Below, piece by piece: positions 35,966 to 43,784 of a stretch of 64,000 nt of DNA (position 1 is its first letter; every line of letters starts with the position of its first letter). The notes beneath the pieces are model-generated. The model was not told where the DNA came from. It made no database searches and was given only the letters and a program-made list of their open reading frames with translations. A program made the position numbers and the translations under genes. The stretch comes from Burkholderiales bacterium (GTDB taxonomy: Bacteria; Pseudomonadota; Gammaproteobacteria; Burkholderiales; UBA11063), in contig JAJFBE010000008.1 of assembly GCA_020697255.1 (NCBI GenBank), positions 1-64,000 on the forward strand. Direction: 5' to 3'.

Positions 35966-36862
35966 TTAACTATGAATGGTTTGGATAATTTCTGCTAATT
36001 GATGAATTATTGGCATGCGGTTAAAACTTTTGCGTGTGGCTATAACAATTTCACGTGTGGGAACTGGCTTTATAAACTCTTTAATGGCAAATGATGACTG
36101 ATTATCTTCATTTAAAGAAAAGCCGGGAATGATGCTAGATCCAATTCCACTAGCTACCATATATTTAATGGTTTCAATAGAACTAGTGCTAATTGCCATA
36201 TTGTTGGCTCCTGGTTTAGACGCTATACATTTGGGGCATATTTTTAGGACTTGTTCACGAAAACAATTACCATTGTCTAATAATAGCATAGTCTCATACA
36301 TTAGATTATGCGGATTAATTTTTGATTTTTGATTAGCCCATTTATGATTTTTAGGTAAAATGATTTTTAATGGCTCTGTATATAAATCTATAGTTATTAG
36401 ATTAGGTTTATCAAATGGTTTGGCAACAATAATTGCATCAATTTCTCCGGCCAATAATTTACCGCTTAATATTTCGGTAAAACCTTCTTCAATAATTAAT
36501 TTAATTGGCGATGCATTAATTTGGGTAATCAGCTGAGGAAAAAGGTATGGTCCAACCGAGTTTATAGCTCCGAGCTTTAACGGCTGACTGTAAATGTTAT
36601 TATTCAGTCTTGCAAATTCTTCAATTTCACATACGGAATCTAGGACTTGAATGGCTTTGTTAACTATCTCACGACCGACATCTGTGATCGTAACCTGATT
36701 TTGATTTCTCTCAAAAAGTGCTATATCCAGATTAGATTCAAGCTTTTTAATTGCAATGCTTAATGTTGGTTGACTAACAAAGCATTTACTAGCAGCTTTT
36801 CCAAAATGTTTTTCTTGTGCAACGGCCACGATATATCGTAGCTCAGTTAAGGTAATATACAT
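35966..36862 (-). CDS. oxyR: OxyR, LysR-type peroxide sensor
   Basis: A 298-residue LysR-family regulator. The N-terminal winged helix reads LTELRYIVAVAQEKHFGKAA and CFVSQPTLSIAIKKLE. The effector domain follows E. coli OxyR closely (SVGPYLFPQLI; LLLDNGNCFREQVLKICPKC), and the two redox cysteines are in register with Cys199 and Cys208. IETIKYMVASGIGSSIIPG also matches. OxyR forms a disulfide on H2O2 contact and activates catalase and peroxidase genes. None of those targets is nearby; the gene lies between attachment-like sites 2 and 3, so it may be cargo or resident DNA trapped in the array. Confidence 0.85.
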   Translation of the reverse strand: MYITLTELRYIVAVAQEKHFGKAASKCFVSQPTLSIAIKKLESNLDIALFERNQNQVTITDVGREIVNKAIQVLDSVCEIEEFARLNNNIYSQPLKLGAINSVGPYLFPQLITQINASPIKLIIEEGFTEILSGKLLAGEIDAIIVAKPFDKPNLITIDLYTEPLKIILPKNHKWANQKSKINPHNLMYETMLLLDNGNCFREQVLKICPKCIASKPGANNMAISTSSIETIKYMVASGIGSSIIPGFSLNEDNQSSFAIKEFIKPVPTREIVIATRKSFNRMPIIHQLAEIIQTIHS

Positions 36863-37033
36863 GTGATTATTTGACCATGAAGTTAAAAATTTTTAAGGCT
36901 TTACGAGTTAATTATTGATTATAAAATGTATTTTAGCATATTATAATTATAAGTTGAAAAGATATCTATTTTTAAGTCGATATGCAATAAACGCAATACT
37001 TACAAGGAGATTCAAAGATCAAAACAAAAACCA

Positions 37034-37135
37034 TGGTGCGGAAGAAGAGACTTCACGCTATATTTTGAAACCCATTGATAACATTAGCTCCGCGAGTTCT
37101 AGAGTATGTTATGGGACATTTTTGGGACATCTTGT
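37034..37135. repeat. attachment-like site 3 (tRNA-Leu 3' end copy)
   Basis: Positions 37034-37052 repeat the same 19 bases of the tRNA-Leu 3' end. The next 80 bases resemble those after site 2. GGAC motifs lie at 37114 and 37125, 11 bases apart. No gene is seen in the surrounding gap (36863-37206). Confidence 0.7.
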
Positions 37136-37206
37136 ATAGAATCTAATGCTAGCGCTTTATCAGTGACAAATTAATAGCCAAAGTTTATAAGGCATGTATT
37201 TAAGAA

Positions 37207-37998
37207 CTAATTATCTTGAAAGAATATGTGGCTGTTTTTATGATTGTACCAATAATCTCTTGCCAGATTAAATTGATGTGAAAACCATTTCCATTTTCCC
37301 ATTTCTTTTTCTGGAAGTAACGGTTCTTTAGAAGGCAATATAGGGGCTATGTTTTTATTGATAATATTTTCATATTCTTTAATTTGGGCTTTTAAAGCTT
37401 GACTTGAAAGTCCATACCCCATCTTCTCAGAATTATTAAATATCATTTCAGGCAGATAATTTAATCTATACATACCGTCAGTGTCTTCAATAAATAGAGG
37501 CCTGTCGTTATTTTTAGAGTTATATTCAATCATTTTATTAGAAATAAGTACTCTTGGATAGTTAGCACACTTAGATTCTAAATTGTATGCTTCAATGTAA
37601 GCTTTACCAAAGAATATCTCATTCTTATGGTACATTTCACCTTTTGATATTCCACCACGGATAAGAAAACCTTTTTTTAGAGCTTGAGCAGCAATCCAAG
37701 ATATAAGCCTCATTAATTGATTAAGGTGGAAATGAGGGTTATCAATATTTTCGTTTCCGGTCGAAATAGAATAAGATATTATAATGCTATCAGAAACTGC
37801 GGTAAATGCTGGAGCTATTTGATAGTTTACGTTACCATCTTTAGCCGGGAATATTTCGTTAAAAGTTCCATGGTTGTTCAATTTTGTATATGCTTTCAAT
37901 AACTCCAATAGATTATTATTTTCATAATCCGATTTAGCTCTGCAAACTGCCGTACTAAAGCCGAGTAAATCAATAAATGCTACTATATGATTTTTCAT
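37207..37998 (-). CDS. class III nucleotide cyclase-like protein
   Basis: A 263-residue soluble protein whose start HIVAFIDLLGFSTAV and later AVSDSIIISYS recall the two metal-binding aspartates of class III adenylate/guanylate cyclases. LIRGGISKGEMYHKNEIFFG and AYIEAYNLESKCANYPRV fit the rest of the catalytic core. Proteins of this kind are widespread as 'hypothetical' genes in islands, and the fold is used by Pycsar anti-phage cyclases. No TM or TIR effector gene is next door, so the pathway is open. It lies between attachment-like site 3 and the intact DinD-like gene, 34 bases from the latter and on the same strand. Confidence 0.55.
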   Translation of the reverse strand: MKNHIVAFIDLLGFSTAVCRAKSDYENNNLLELLKAYTKLNNHGTFNEIFPAKDGNVNYQIAPAFTAVSDSIIISYSISTGNENIDNPHFHLNQLMRLISWIAAQALKKGFLIRGGISKGEMYHKNEIFFGKAYIEAYNLESKCANYPRVLISNKMIEYNSKNNDRPLFIEDTDGMYRLNYLPEMIFNNSEKMGYGLSSQALKAQIKEYENIINKNIAPILPSKEPLLPEKEMGKWKWFSHQFNLARDYWYNHKNSHIFFQDN

Positions 37999-38032
37999 AA
38001 TAGGTTTATGTTTCTATAAAAGCTAAATTTGC

Positions 38033-38854
38033 TTATTTTAGTTTTTTAATTTTACGCAGTTCGATAGCATTTTGGCTAGTTATTACTTTCTTGCCTGTCT
38101 TTGATTCGATTTCTTTTCTGGCATTGCCAGCTATAGATCCGCCTTGTTTTGCAATTATTTTACTCTGTGTAAATATCTGCGGTTGTTTTTCCTTAGATAT
38201 TTCTGTGGTAGTTGCTTCTGCCAGCATATTGAGTACCAGTTCAAGATTAGTCATATTATCGCGGAGGTTTTCTTTTTTTAATCCTTTGAATTGTTTATAA
38301 TCTTTTGTAGTCATCCCACTCCAGGCCTTGGTTATTTCATCGGTTAAAATAGCAAATTCTTGCCCTTGTTTTATTCCGCGTTGTTCCCATTCGTCAGTTA
38401 ATTCTTTTCGAACGTCAATGCTTTTAAGGCGCTGGTTAATCCATTCTTTAGAATATCCTTTAGCTAAATAAGCAGCCATAGCCCGATCAATAGTTTTTTC
38501 AGGGTCTTCATTTTCTTCAATTCGTTCATAACCAACCTGAGCCAACCAGAGTTTAAACGGTTCAGCTTTAGGTGATGGGATTGATTGGATTAACCGAAGC
38601 ATAGTTTCAGTATCGGCACAATCAGTAGCGTATCTTTTACCGTCTGCTGCTTCAAATTTCAGTTGTACGATTTTTTCGTACAACTGACTACCCTCTACTA
38701 TAAGCTTCTTTTTTAAATCTGTCCAATATCTTTTGGGTATGCTGCTGCCAGTCAGCACTTCAATTATGTCTATAATAGAAAAATACCATAGTTCTTTATC
38801 TGCATCCCAGTGTGATCTAACATGCTTATCTTGGAAAATCTTTAATTTACTCAT
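38033..38854 (-). CDS. DinD/BRO-N-like protein, intact copy 3
   Basis: A 273-residue protein of the BRO-N/DNA-damage-inducible D family often carried by prophages. The N-terminal BRO-like part has HWDADKELWYFSIIDIIEVL, TDLKKKL and AEPFKLWLAQVGYERIEE. The C-terminal DinD-like part has TTKDYKQFKGLKKENLRDNM, LELVLNMLAEATTTEISK and NARKEIESKTGKKV. It is the only unbroken copy of three in the window (the others are at 13776 and 15657). Function in this family is unclear; E. coli DinD inhibits RecA strand exchange. An upstream flank of about 230 bases is conserved among the copies. Confidence 0.75.
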   Translation of the reverse strand: MSKLKIFQDKHVRSHWDADKELWYFSIIDIIEVLTGSSIPKRYWTDLKKKLIVEGSQLYEKIVQLKFEAADGKRYATDCADTETMLRLIQSIPSPKAEPFKLWLAQVGYERIEENEDPEKTIDRAMAAYLAKGYSKEWINQRLKSIDVRKELTDEWEQRGIKQGQEFAILTDEITKAWSGMTTKDYKQFKGLKKENLRDNMTNLELVLNMLAEATTTEISKEKQPQIFTQSKIIAKQGGSIAGNARKEIESKTGKKVITSQNAIELRKIKKLK

Positions 38855-38879
38855 TTTATACCTTTATAATATCCACTAA

Positions 38880-39111
38880 AAAATATTGATAGGGCGATTT
38901 TAGCATTTTATAATTAAAATCTTTTGCGAGAATTCGCAATACATAACATCATAGAAGCTTAAGCCATCTGTATCAATGAGTTTAAGCTTATAAAAAATAT
39001 TTTCTATGGTGTGGAGCGAGTTATTCGAACCTACCAATTTAGACCATCCAAATTTATCAATACTTTTCATTAATTTTACCTATTCTTTGGGACATTTTTG
39101 GGACAAAAAGT
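38880..39111. repeat. dispersed repeat copy 3 with decayed tRNA-Leu copy
   Basis: The flank matches 16280-16518 and 13950-14160. At 39007-39050 it carries TGGTGTGGAG, TTCGAAC and CTACCAATTT, a collapsed copy of the tRNA-Leu gene. GGAC motifs at 39090 and 39101 are 11 bases apart. It lies 190 bases before the intact tRNA. Confidence 0.6.
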
Positions 39112-39236
39112 CAAAAAACAGGCTCAAAAATGACTCATTTTGAGTAAAAGGCATCATTTGCAAAATTAAGGTAAAATGTAATGTTGCCAATGGTCTAGGT
39201 GGAATTTTGCTTGACTTTTAGAATATCTAAAAGGGG

Positions 39237-39321
39237 TGGTGCGGAAGAAGAGACTCGAACTCTTACGCCTCGCGGCGCTGGAACCTAAATCCAGTGCGTC
39301 TACCAATTTCGCCACTTCCGC
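39237..39321 (-). tRNA. tRNA-Leu (UAG)
   Basis: On the minus strand the 85-base gene starts GCGGAAGTGG at 39321, has the D arm (AATTGGTAGAC), the anticodon stem-loop CTGGATTTAGGTTCCAG with anticodon TAG, a long variable arm typical of tRNA-Leu, the T arm GTTCGAGTC, and a 3' end CTTCCGC-A with encoded CCA at 39237. Its 3' end is repeated at 26576, 34714 and 37034, so it is the integration target of the island on its left. Confidence 0.95.
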
Positions 39322-39612
39322 ATAAATCGGAGGTAATAATAATACACTAAATTAAGCACTATTTGCAACATAATTTTTATGTGTGTATGGCCAAATATAT
39401 TTCAACCCTTTCAAGGGACATTCAATAAACTTTGCTATCCCAGTAAATGCAAGTATCAAAAACATCGCGATCTAGGTTTGCAATTAAATTGGGAATAACC
39501 AAAATTTTATTGAACGACACTATTTTAAAATAGGCTATGGCTAGATTAAAAGTAGCCAGAATCTAACAGTGCCGCATTTATACAATAAAAAGGCATATGG
39601 CCTTTAAAACTA
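39322..39612. other. intergenic region beyond the tRNA
   Basis: About 290 bases, with the presumed tRNA promoter next to 39321. I see no gene, repeat or strong hairpin. Confidence 0.4.
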
Positions 39613-39816
39613 CTATTGGTTAGAAGGATCGTTTTGTAGCTCCCACAACAATTTAGGGTATTCTCCATCAGTAAGTTTCCAAATATTTGTATTCCACCCC
39701 TTATAAGTAGACACTGTTTGCATTTGTGCTGTAGTTCTTCCTCCATCAGGACATGCATTGGACTTGCTGACAGACTCAAATTCTTCTAAACTCATCCCAA
39801 TATGCATCCCATTCAT
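39613..39816 (-). pseudogene. C-terminal fragment of a GLUG-type adhesin
   Basis: The 67-codon frame reads GGRTTAQMQTVSTYKGWNTN and IWKLTDGEYPKLLWE, the pattern that ends GLUG-repeat and filamentous-haemagglutinin-like surface proteins (T-x-x-M-x-x-x-x-T-F-x-G-W-D ... W-x-I-x-E-G-x-x-Y-P-x-L). No signal peptide or further repeats precede it, and an in-frame stop lies just upstream. It is a leftover of a large adhesin gene. Confidence 0.5.
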
Positions 39817-40080
39817 TATTTTCCCTACATATTCTTAACGCCAATTCGGGATAAGGATATAAGTTTTTTAGGATTCCAATAAAGCACTGGCGCGTATTGC
39901 TTAGCCGTTCACATAACAAGTTTTGCCGAGCTTGGTTTATGTTTTATTGGCATAGATTGATTCTATAATGAAGCTTGAATAGTATAAAAGAAGTCCATCA
40001 TAAATATTCTTTGATAAAAGCAATTAAAACGTAGAAATAGATCATCAAGGTTAAGTACAAGTGAAATGGTATTAATAATT

Positions 40081-40278
40081 TTATTGTTTACCCAATCTGG
40101 ATATAAGGGTTATAAATGGTACTATACCATCGGGTAAAATAATTGCTACTTTTTTGAGATTAATATCCTGAAAAAACCGCTCTTCGAAGTATTTCGTGAT
40201 TAATAAAAAATCTTTATATGAAATTACCAGGTCATCCTGGTAAAACATCACATGATTTGGGTCGTAGATAAATGACAT
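40081..40278 (-). pseudogene. N-terminal fragment of an AMP-binding (acyl-CoA synthetase-like) gene
   Basis: The 65-residue product reads DDLVISYKDFLLITKYFEER and KKVAIILPDGIVPFITLISR, the first part of ANL-superfamily adenylating enzymes (ISYxEL ... VAIxLPxSxxxV), which run to about 500 residues. The frame stops at 40081. It starts 11 bases after the PEP mutase-like gene, so the two were an operon. The rest of the ligase is absent. Confidence 0.5.
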
Positions 40279-40289
40279 TATAATGTACT

Positions 40290-41042
40290 CTATTTTAAAA
40301 GTTTTTCGGTATATTCCCGAACTTTGTTTAGCTTAAATGAAGTCTCATTTAAAATACTGTAATCGTTGTTTAAAACTTTATCAATCATCTGATTGATAGC
40401 CGCACCGGCAGGTGATAAACAGGCAAGGCTTAGTAACATTATGTCTATATCGTAGTTTAAATTGTCACTCTTGCCTCCCGGGATAAAGTTATAAACCAAC
40501 GGTTTATTTATTATCTTTTTGAGTTCCAAATACTTGTTCAAGCTAATCCCATCAACCAATATAGCATCAACGTCCATTTTATTATATGCTGTTATTCGAC
40601 GCATTACTTCCTCCGGATCAGAAGCATCTGTTCTGGCTATAATAAATAACTTTTTCCGGGCACGAATCACTGCCTCTAATATTTCGGTATGTTCTTCCAG
40701 AGGTATGAGCCGCTTTCCTGGTAAATGCCCACATTTTTTTGGGCGTTTCTGGTCTTCAATTACAACTCCAAAAACACCGATTTGTTCCAAATTTTTAATT
40801 ACATACTGGGTAATTTGCGCCCCACCAAAACCATCATCAATATCAATCAGAAGATTAGCATCAGGGCAACAACTCATAATTCGTCTGGCTTGAATAATTA
40901 CATCTTCCCAGGTAAGAAAACCAATATCCGGAAGACCATATTGACTTGCGGTGTAAGACAAGCCGCTTAAAAATATATCCTTGTGCTTTTTAGTTACTAT
41001 TAATGCCGAAAATGTATCATAAATACCAATAAATTGCCGCAT
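40290..41042 (-). CDS. isocitrate lyase/PEP mutase-family enzyme
   Basis: A 250-residue TIM-barrel protein. Family motifs are GIYDTFSALIV and GLSYTASQYGLPDIGFLTW at the N-terminus, the Mg-binding LLIDIDDGFGGAQ, and the loop VVIEDQKRPKKCGHLPGKRL carrying the K-x-CGH active-site residues of methylisocitrate-lyase-type enzymes, then FIIARTDA. True PEP mutases have EDK-x5-NS, which is not seen, so C-C lyase or carboxy-PEP-type chemistry is more likely. The ATG overlaps the stop of a 66-residue ORF (TAATG), and a truncated adenylating gene follows. It looks like what is left of a small biosynthetic operon. Confidence 0.75.
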   Translation of the reverse strand: MRQFIGIYDTFSALIVTKKHKDIFLSGLSYTASQYGLPDIGFLTWEDVIIQARRIMSCCPDANLLIDIDDGFGGAQITQYVIKNLEQIGVFGVVIEDQKRPKKCGHLPGKRLIPLEEHTEILEAVIRARKKLFIIARTDASDPEEVMRRITAYNKMDVDAILVDGISLNKYLELKKIINKPLVYNFIPGGKSDNLNYDIDIMLLSLACLSPAGAAINQMIDKVLNNDYSILNETSFKLNKVREYTEKLLK

Positions 41043-41242
41043 TACTCATATCCTCTCAAATCAGATCTTATTGTATTTTTATATTGTAAATTGTAACATA
41101 AAAGTAATCTTTGCTGTAGTAGCAAAAAACGAGATGATTTTCTTAAAGTTTTTAGACCTTCCCATTTAAAACTAAAACGTATATAAAGCCCTCTGCCAGA
41201 AGATGTTAACTCATTATTGAAAATATATATTTGACAAGTCAT
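41042..41242 (-). CDS. hypothetical 66-residue protein coupled to the lyase-family gene
   Basis: A basic, Leu-rich frame (GLYIRFSFKWEGLKTLRKSS) whose TAA overlaps the ATG of the next gene as TAATG, a usual coupling arrangement. No clear ribosome-binding site precedes its own ATG, and no family is recognised. It may be the tail of a truncated protein. Confidence 0.35.
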   Translation of the reverse strand: MTCQIYIFNNELTSSGRGLYIRFSFKWEGLKTLRKSSRFLLLQQRLLLCYNLQYKNTIRSDLRGYE

Positions 41243-41552
41243 TTATCTCAGTGCTAAATTCCGCTTATCGTTTTTTTTAGGAATTATTAATTAACAGTTA
41301 ATATTATTTTATGCAAACAACTTTGTACATTATAATTCTTACACACCTACCATTTGGCTGAAGCCCATTCTTATTTTGCATTTTTGCAGCAAATTTCTAT
41401 TGATACTTATTATATTTAAACATTTATCTATCAATTATATATAGATTTCAGTAATTTTTTTATTATTTTAGTTATTTTAACCGGTGTTATATCATTGCAA
41501 TTTAAGCGGTTGCAACGATATGGTACCACTGTAGTTTTTTAGAGTGTTACAC
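41243..41552. other. intergenic region, very AT-rich
   Basis: About 310 bases between divergent features. I see no ORF or strong hairpin. It presumably carries promoters for both sides. Confidence 0.35.
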
Positions 41553-41978
41553 ATGAAACATTTGAAAATTTCAATCCCTGTGCTTGGATTTTTATGTATA
41601 TTTATACTAAATGGCTGTGATGGAGATTCATGATCTGGTGCAGGCAATGCCCAAAATCCAGGCACGCAATCATTAAATACAACCGCCACAATTTATGATA
41701 ATAAATCATTCAAGATCAGAAACGATACCGGCGAAGATATAAATAAAATTAGTATAACATATGATGATGGACAAGTATTTAACGTGAGCCAATTTATTTG
41801 TGCCAGAAAATTTTGTAAGGTAAAAGTTGACGAAGGTATGGTTAATAAAGGTATGCAGTTTAAATTTTGGGGCGAAAACGATAAGTTAATTAGCTCATAT
41901 AAATGGCCATATAGTATTAGCCGGAGATTTGCCATAGATATCTTCTGGTACAATAAATCAGGTATCAACCAGCTATAG
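41553..41978 (+). pseudogene. small lipoprotein gene with an in-frame TGA
   Basis: The ATG at 41553 begins MKHLKISIPVLGFLCIFILN, followed by a lipobox-like LNGC. A TGA stands at codon 27 (41631), just after the acylation site. The same frame then continues cleanly for 115 codons (ATIYDNKSFKIRNDTGEDIN; FICARKFCKVKVDEGM; AIDIFWYNKSGIN) to TAG at 41976. The single stop in otherwise intact coding text suggests a recent nonsense mutation. Recoding cannot be excluded from sequence. Confidence 0.6.
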
Positions 41979-42045
41979 CTCCTCTACTACACATACTTTT
42001 GCTGTTTATACCCCTTTAAGGCAGCAATAATATTTGATAATAGAC

Positions 42046-42891
42046 TTAATAAAAAAATCTGTGTTTTAATTGTGTAAGCCCAAGCAATGCTAATAAATCA
42101 TCCAGTTTTTTAGCAGCAACTATATTGGGCTTATTTTTATTGCTGGCAATAATTAGTTCATTTTTTAATGAATGCTCAAACCCAACCAACTCTGTCACTG
42201 TAACTGAATAGCCATTAGCTTCTAGCTGGAGCGAACGTAAGACATTAGTTATATGGCTGCCAAACTCGCGGCAATGTATAGGATGCCGCCACATTTCTCC
42301 AAGTACATTATTTTGCCATGCTTTATTCTTTTTTAAAATAGCGGCTACTTCTGCCTGACAGCAAGGTACCAATACAATGTATTTAGCTCGCTTATTTAGT
42401 GCAAAATGTATAGCATCATCTGTTGCAGTATCACAAGCGTGTAAAGCTGTCACTATATCTACCTTGTCAGGAATCAACTGTGAGCCTATAGAATCACTGA
42501 CAGAAAGGTTTAAAAATGACATACCTGAAAAATTTAACCGACTGGCTAGCTCTTGAGATTTCTTAACCAATTCTTCACGAGTTTCAATTCCATATATATG
42601 AAAGGTATTTTTATCCAAATGCTTAAAAAATAAATCATATAAAATAAAACCTAAATACGATTTACCTGCCCCATGATCTACCAAAGAAATATCAGAACCA
42701 TCAAGCTGTTTAAGTAATGGTTCTATAAATTGGAATAAATGATAGATTTGTTTTAGTTTTCGTCGGCTATCCTGGTTTAATTTACCATCACGAGTTAGAA
42801 TATGTAGTTCTTTTAATAACTCAACTGATTGATCAGTACGAACTTGATATTTGTCTTGATTAGATGTATGTGTTTTAGAGCACTTTGGCAT
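42046..42891 (-). CDS. SAM-dependent methyltransferase, class I
   Basis: A 281-residue soluble protein with a Rossmann methyltransferase core. Motif I reads ISLVDHGAGKSYLGF, the acidic strand-2 end is FHIYGIETRE, and VDIVTALHACDTATDDAIHF with VLVPCCQAEVA match the Methyltransf_31/32 group, in which a CC-x-H/Q motif is frequent. The substrate is unknown; relatives act on RNA or small molecules. Its start overlaps the end of aroK by 17 bases, so the two are co-expressed. Confidence 0.75.
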   Translation of the reverse strand: MPKCSKTHTSNQDKYQVRTDQSVELLKELHILTRDGKLNQDSRRKLKQIYHLFQFIEPLLKQLDGSDISLVDHGAGKSYLGFILYDLFFKHLDKNTFHIYGIETREELVKKSQELASRLNFSGMSFLNLSVSDSIGSQLIPDKVDIVTALHACDTATDDAIHFALNKRAKYIVLVPCCQAEVAAILKKNKAWQNNVLGEMWRHPIHCREFGSHITNVLRSLQLEANGYSVTVTELVGFEHSLKNELIIASNKNKPNIVAAKKLDDLLALLGLTQLKHRFFY

Positions 42892-43414
42892 TTCTTAAAT
42901 TCTTCAATTTATAAACGACCTCTTCAACAACCTGATTTGGACGCATTCCAGATGTATCAAAAGTTAAGTGGCTAACCTTGTCGTAAAATTCTTTGCGGGC
43001 CTCATAAAGTGCTGTAACTTTATTTGCAACATCTGTATTGGCCATTAATGGGCGTTTATTAATTGACTTTGATAAGCGATCAACTAATGTAGGAATATCT
43101 GCATGAAATTGAACTACAATGTTATCAGATGTTAAGATCAATTCACGATTAATTTCTTTAATAACACATCCTCCGCCAACGGACAGTACAAAATTACGTC
43201 CTGTTGTAATGATTTCTTTTAGTTCAAAAGTCTCACGTTCCCGAAAACCATCCTCGCCTTCAATCTCAAATATAGTAGGTATGTCCACGCCGCAACGCAG
43301 CTCAATACTCTTATCCAAATCAATAAATTCTTTGTTAAGAGCTTCTGCCATCAATTTGCCAATTGTAGTTTTACCAACACCAGTAATACCAACAATAATA
43401 ATATTTTCTTGCAT
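42875..43414 (-). CDS. aroK: shikimate kinase
   Basis: A 179-residue kinase that phosphorylates shikimate at the 3-hydroxyl in chorismate synthesis. The P-loop IIVGITGVGKTTIGKLM is at the N-terminus, the shikimate/Mg site FIDLDKSIE follows, then GFRERE and the VLSVGGGCV loop, and the lid arginine in KRPLM. The ATG at 43414 is preferred; an upstream TTG lies inside the terminator hairpin. No aroB follows; instead a methyltransferase gene overlaps its end. Confidence 0.9.
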   Translation of the reverse strand: MQENIIIVGITGVGKTTIGKLMAEALNKEFIDLDKSIELRCGVDIPTIFEIEGEDGFRERETFELKEIITTGRNFVLSVGGGCVIKEINRELILTSDNIVVQFHADIPTLVDRLSKSINKRPLMANTDVANKVTALYEARKEFYDKVSHLTFDTSGMRPNQVVEEVVYKLKNLRNAKVL

Positions 43415-43419
43415 AGTTA

Positions 43420-43448
43420 ATAAAAAAGCCAAGCTTCAAGCTTGGCTT
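43420..43448 (-). terminator. rho-independent terminator after the small lipoprotein
   Basis: The minus strand forms an 11-bp perfect stem (arms 43438-43448 and 43426-43436, AAGCCAAGCTT/AAGCTTGGCTT) with a one-base centre and runs into TTTTTTA. It ends the lipoprotein transcript just upstream of the aroK ATG, so aroK needs read-through or its own promoter. Confidence 0.75.
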
Positions 43449-43468
43449 ATTTCCAATAAGCAGTCTTA

Positions 43469-43666
43469 TTAGTGAGCAGCTGATGCAGCAGGAGCAGAAG
43501 CCTCAACAGCAGCAGCGTTAGCTGAAGCTTGAGCAGCTGATGCATTTGCATTAGCGGCAGAAGCATTTGCCTGAGCAGCAGAAGCATTAGCGTTAGCGCC
43601 ACCTTCATTGTTAGAACATGCAACCATTGCAACACCAACAAGCAATAAAGCTAGTAATTTTTTCAT
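43469..43666 (-). CDS. small Ala/Asn-rich lipoprotein
   Basis: A 65-residue protein with signal peptide MKKLLALLLVGVAMVAC, where MVAC is the lipobox. The mature part is an almost pure Ala/Asn/Ser/Gln repeat (units of about seven, NANASAA and variants). GAAAGG precedes the ATG. It has the size and heptad-like periodicity of the Lpp/OprI class of abundant outer-membrane lipoproteins. It lacks the C-terminal lysine of Lpp, so peptidoglycan linkage is not expected. It stands alone with its own terminator, next to the atp operon. Confidence 0.75.
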   Translation of the reverse strand: MKKLLALLLVGVAMVACSNNEGGANANASAAQANASAANANASAAQASANAAAVEASAPAASAAH

Positions 43667-43784
43667 ATTATACCTTTCGAAAAATTTTTTAAGTTATAAC
43701 TGTTTATGTAATTGACAACAATTGGCGCTATTATAGCACATAAAATTATCAATATACTCCTTTTTTTAAAATTTATATAAAAAT

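Noticed and set aside
39546-39779. Alternative minus-strand frame over the GLUG-like fragment
   Set aside because: The overlapping frame at 39613-39816 matches a known C-terminal pattern, whereas this one does not.
41553-41978. Selenoprotein gene
   Set aside because: No SECIS-like hairpin is evident right after the TGA, the position follows a lipobox rather than a redox motif, and no selenocysteine genes are seen.
43447-43641. A 64-residue Leu-rich minus-strand ORF overlapping the small lipoprotein
   Set aside because: It is the out-of-frame reading of the Ala-codon repeats; the lipoprotein frame has signal peptide, lipobox and ribosome-binding site.
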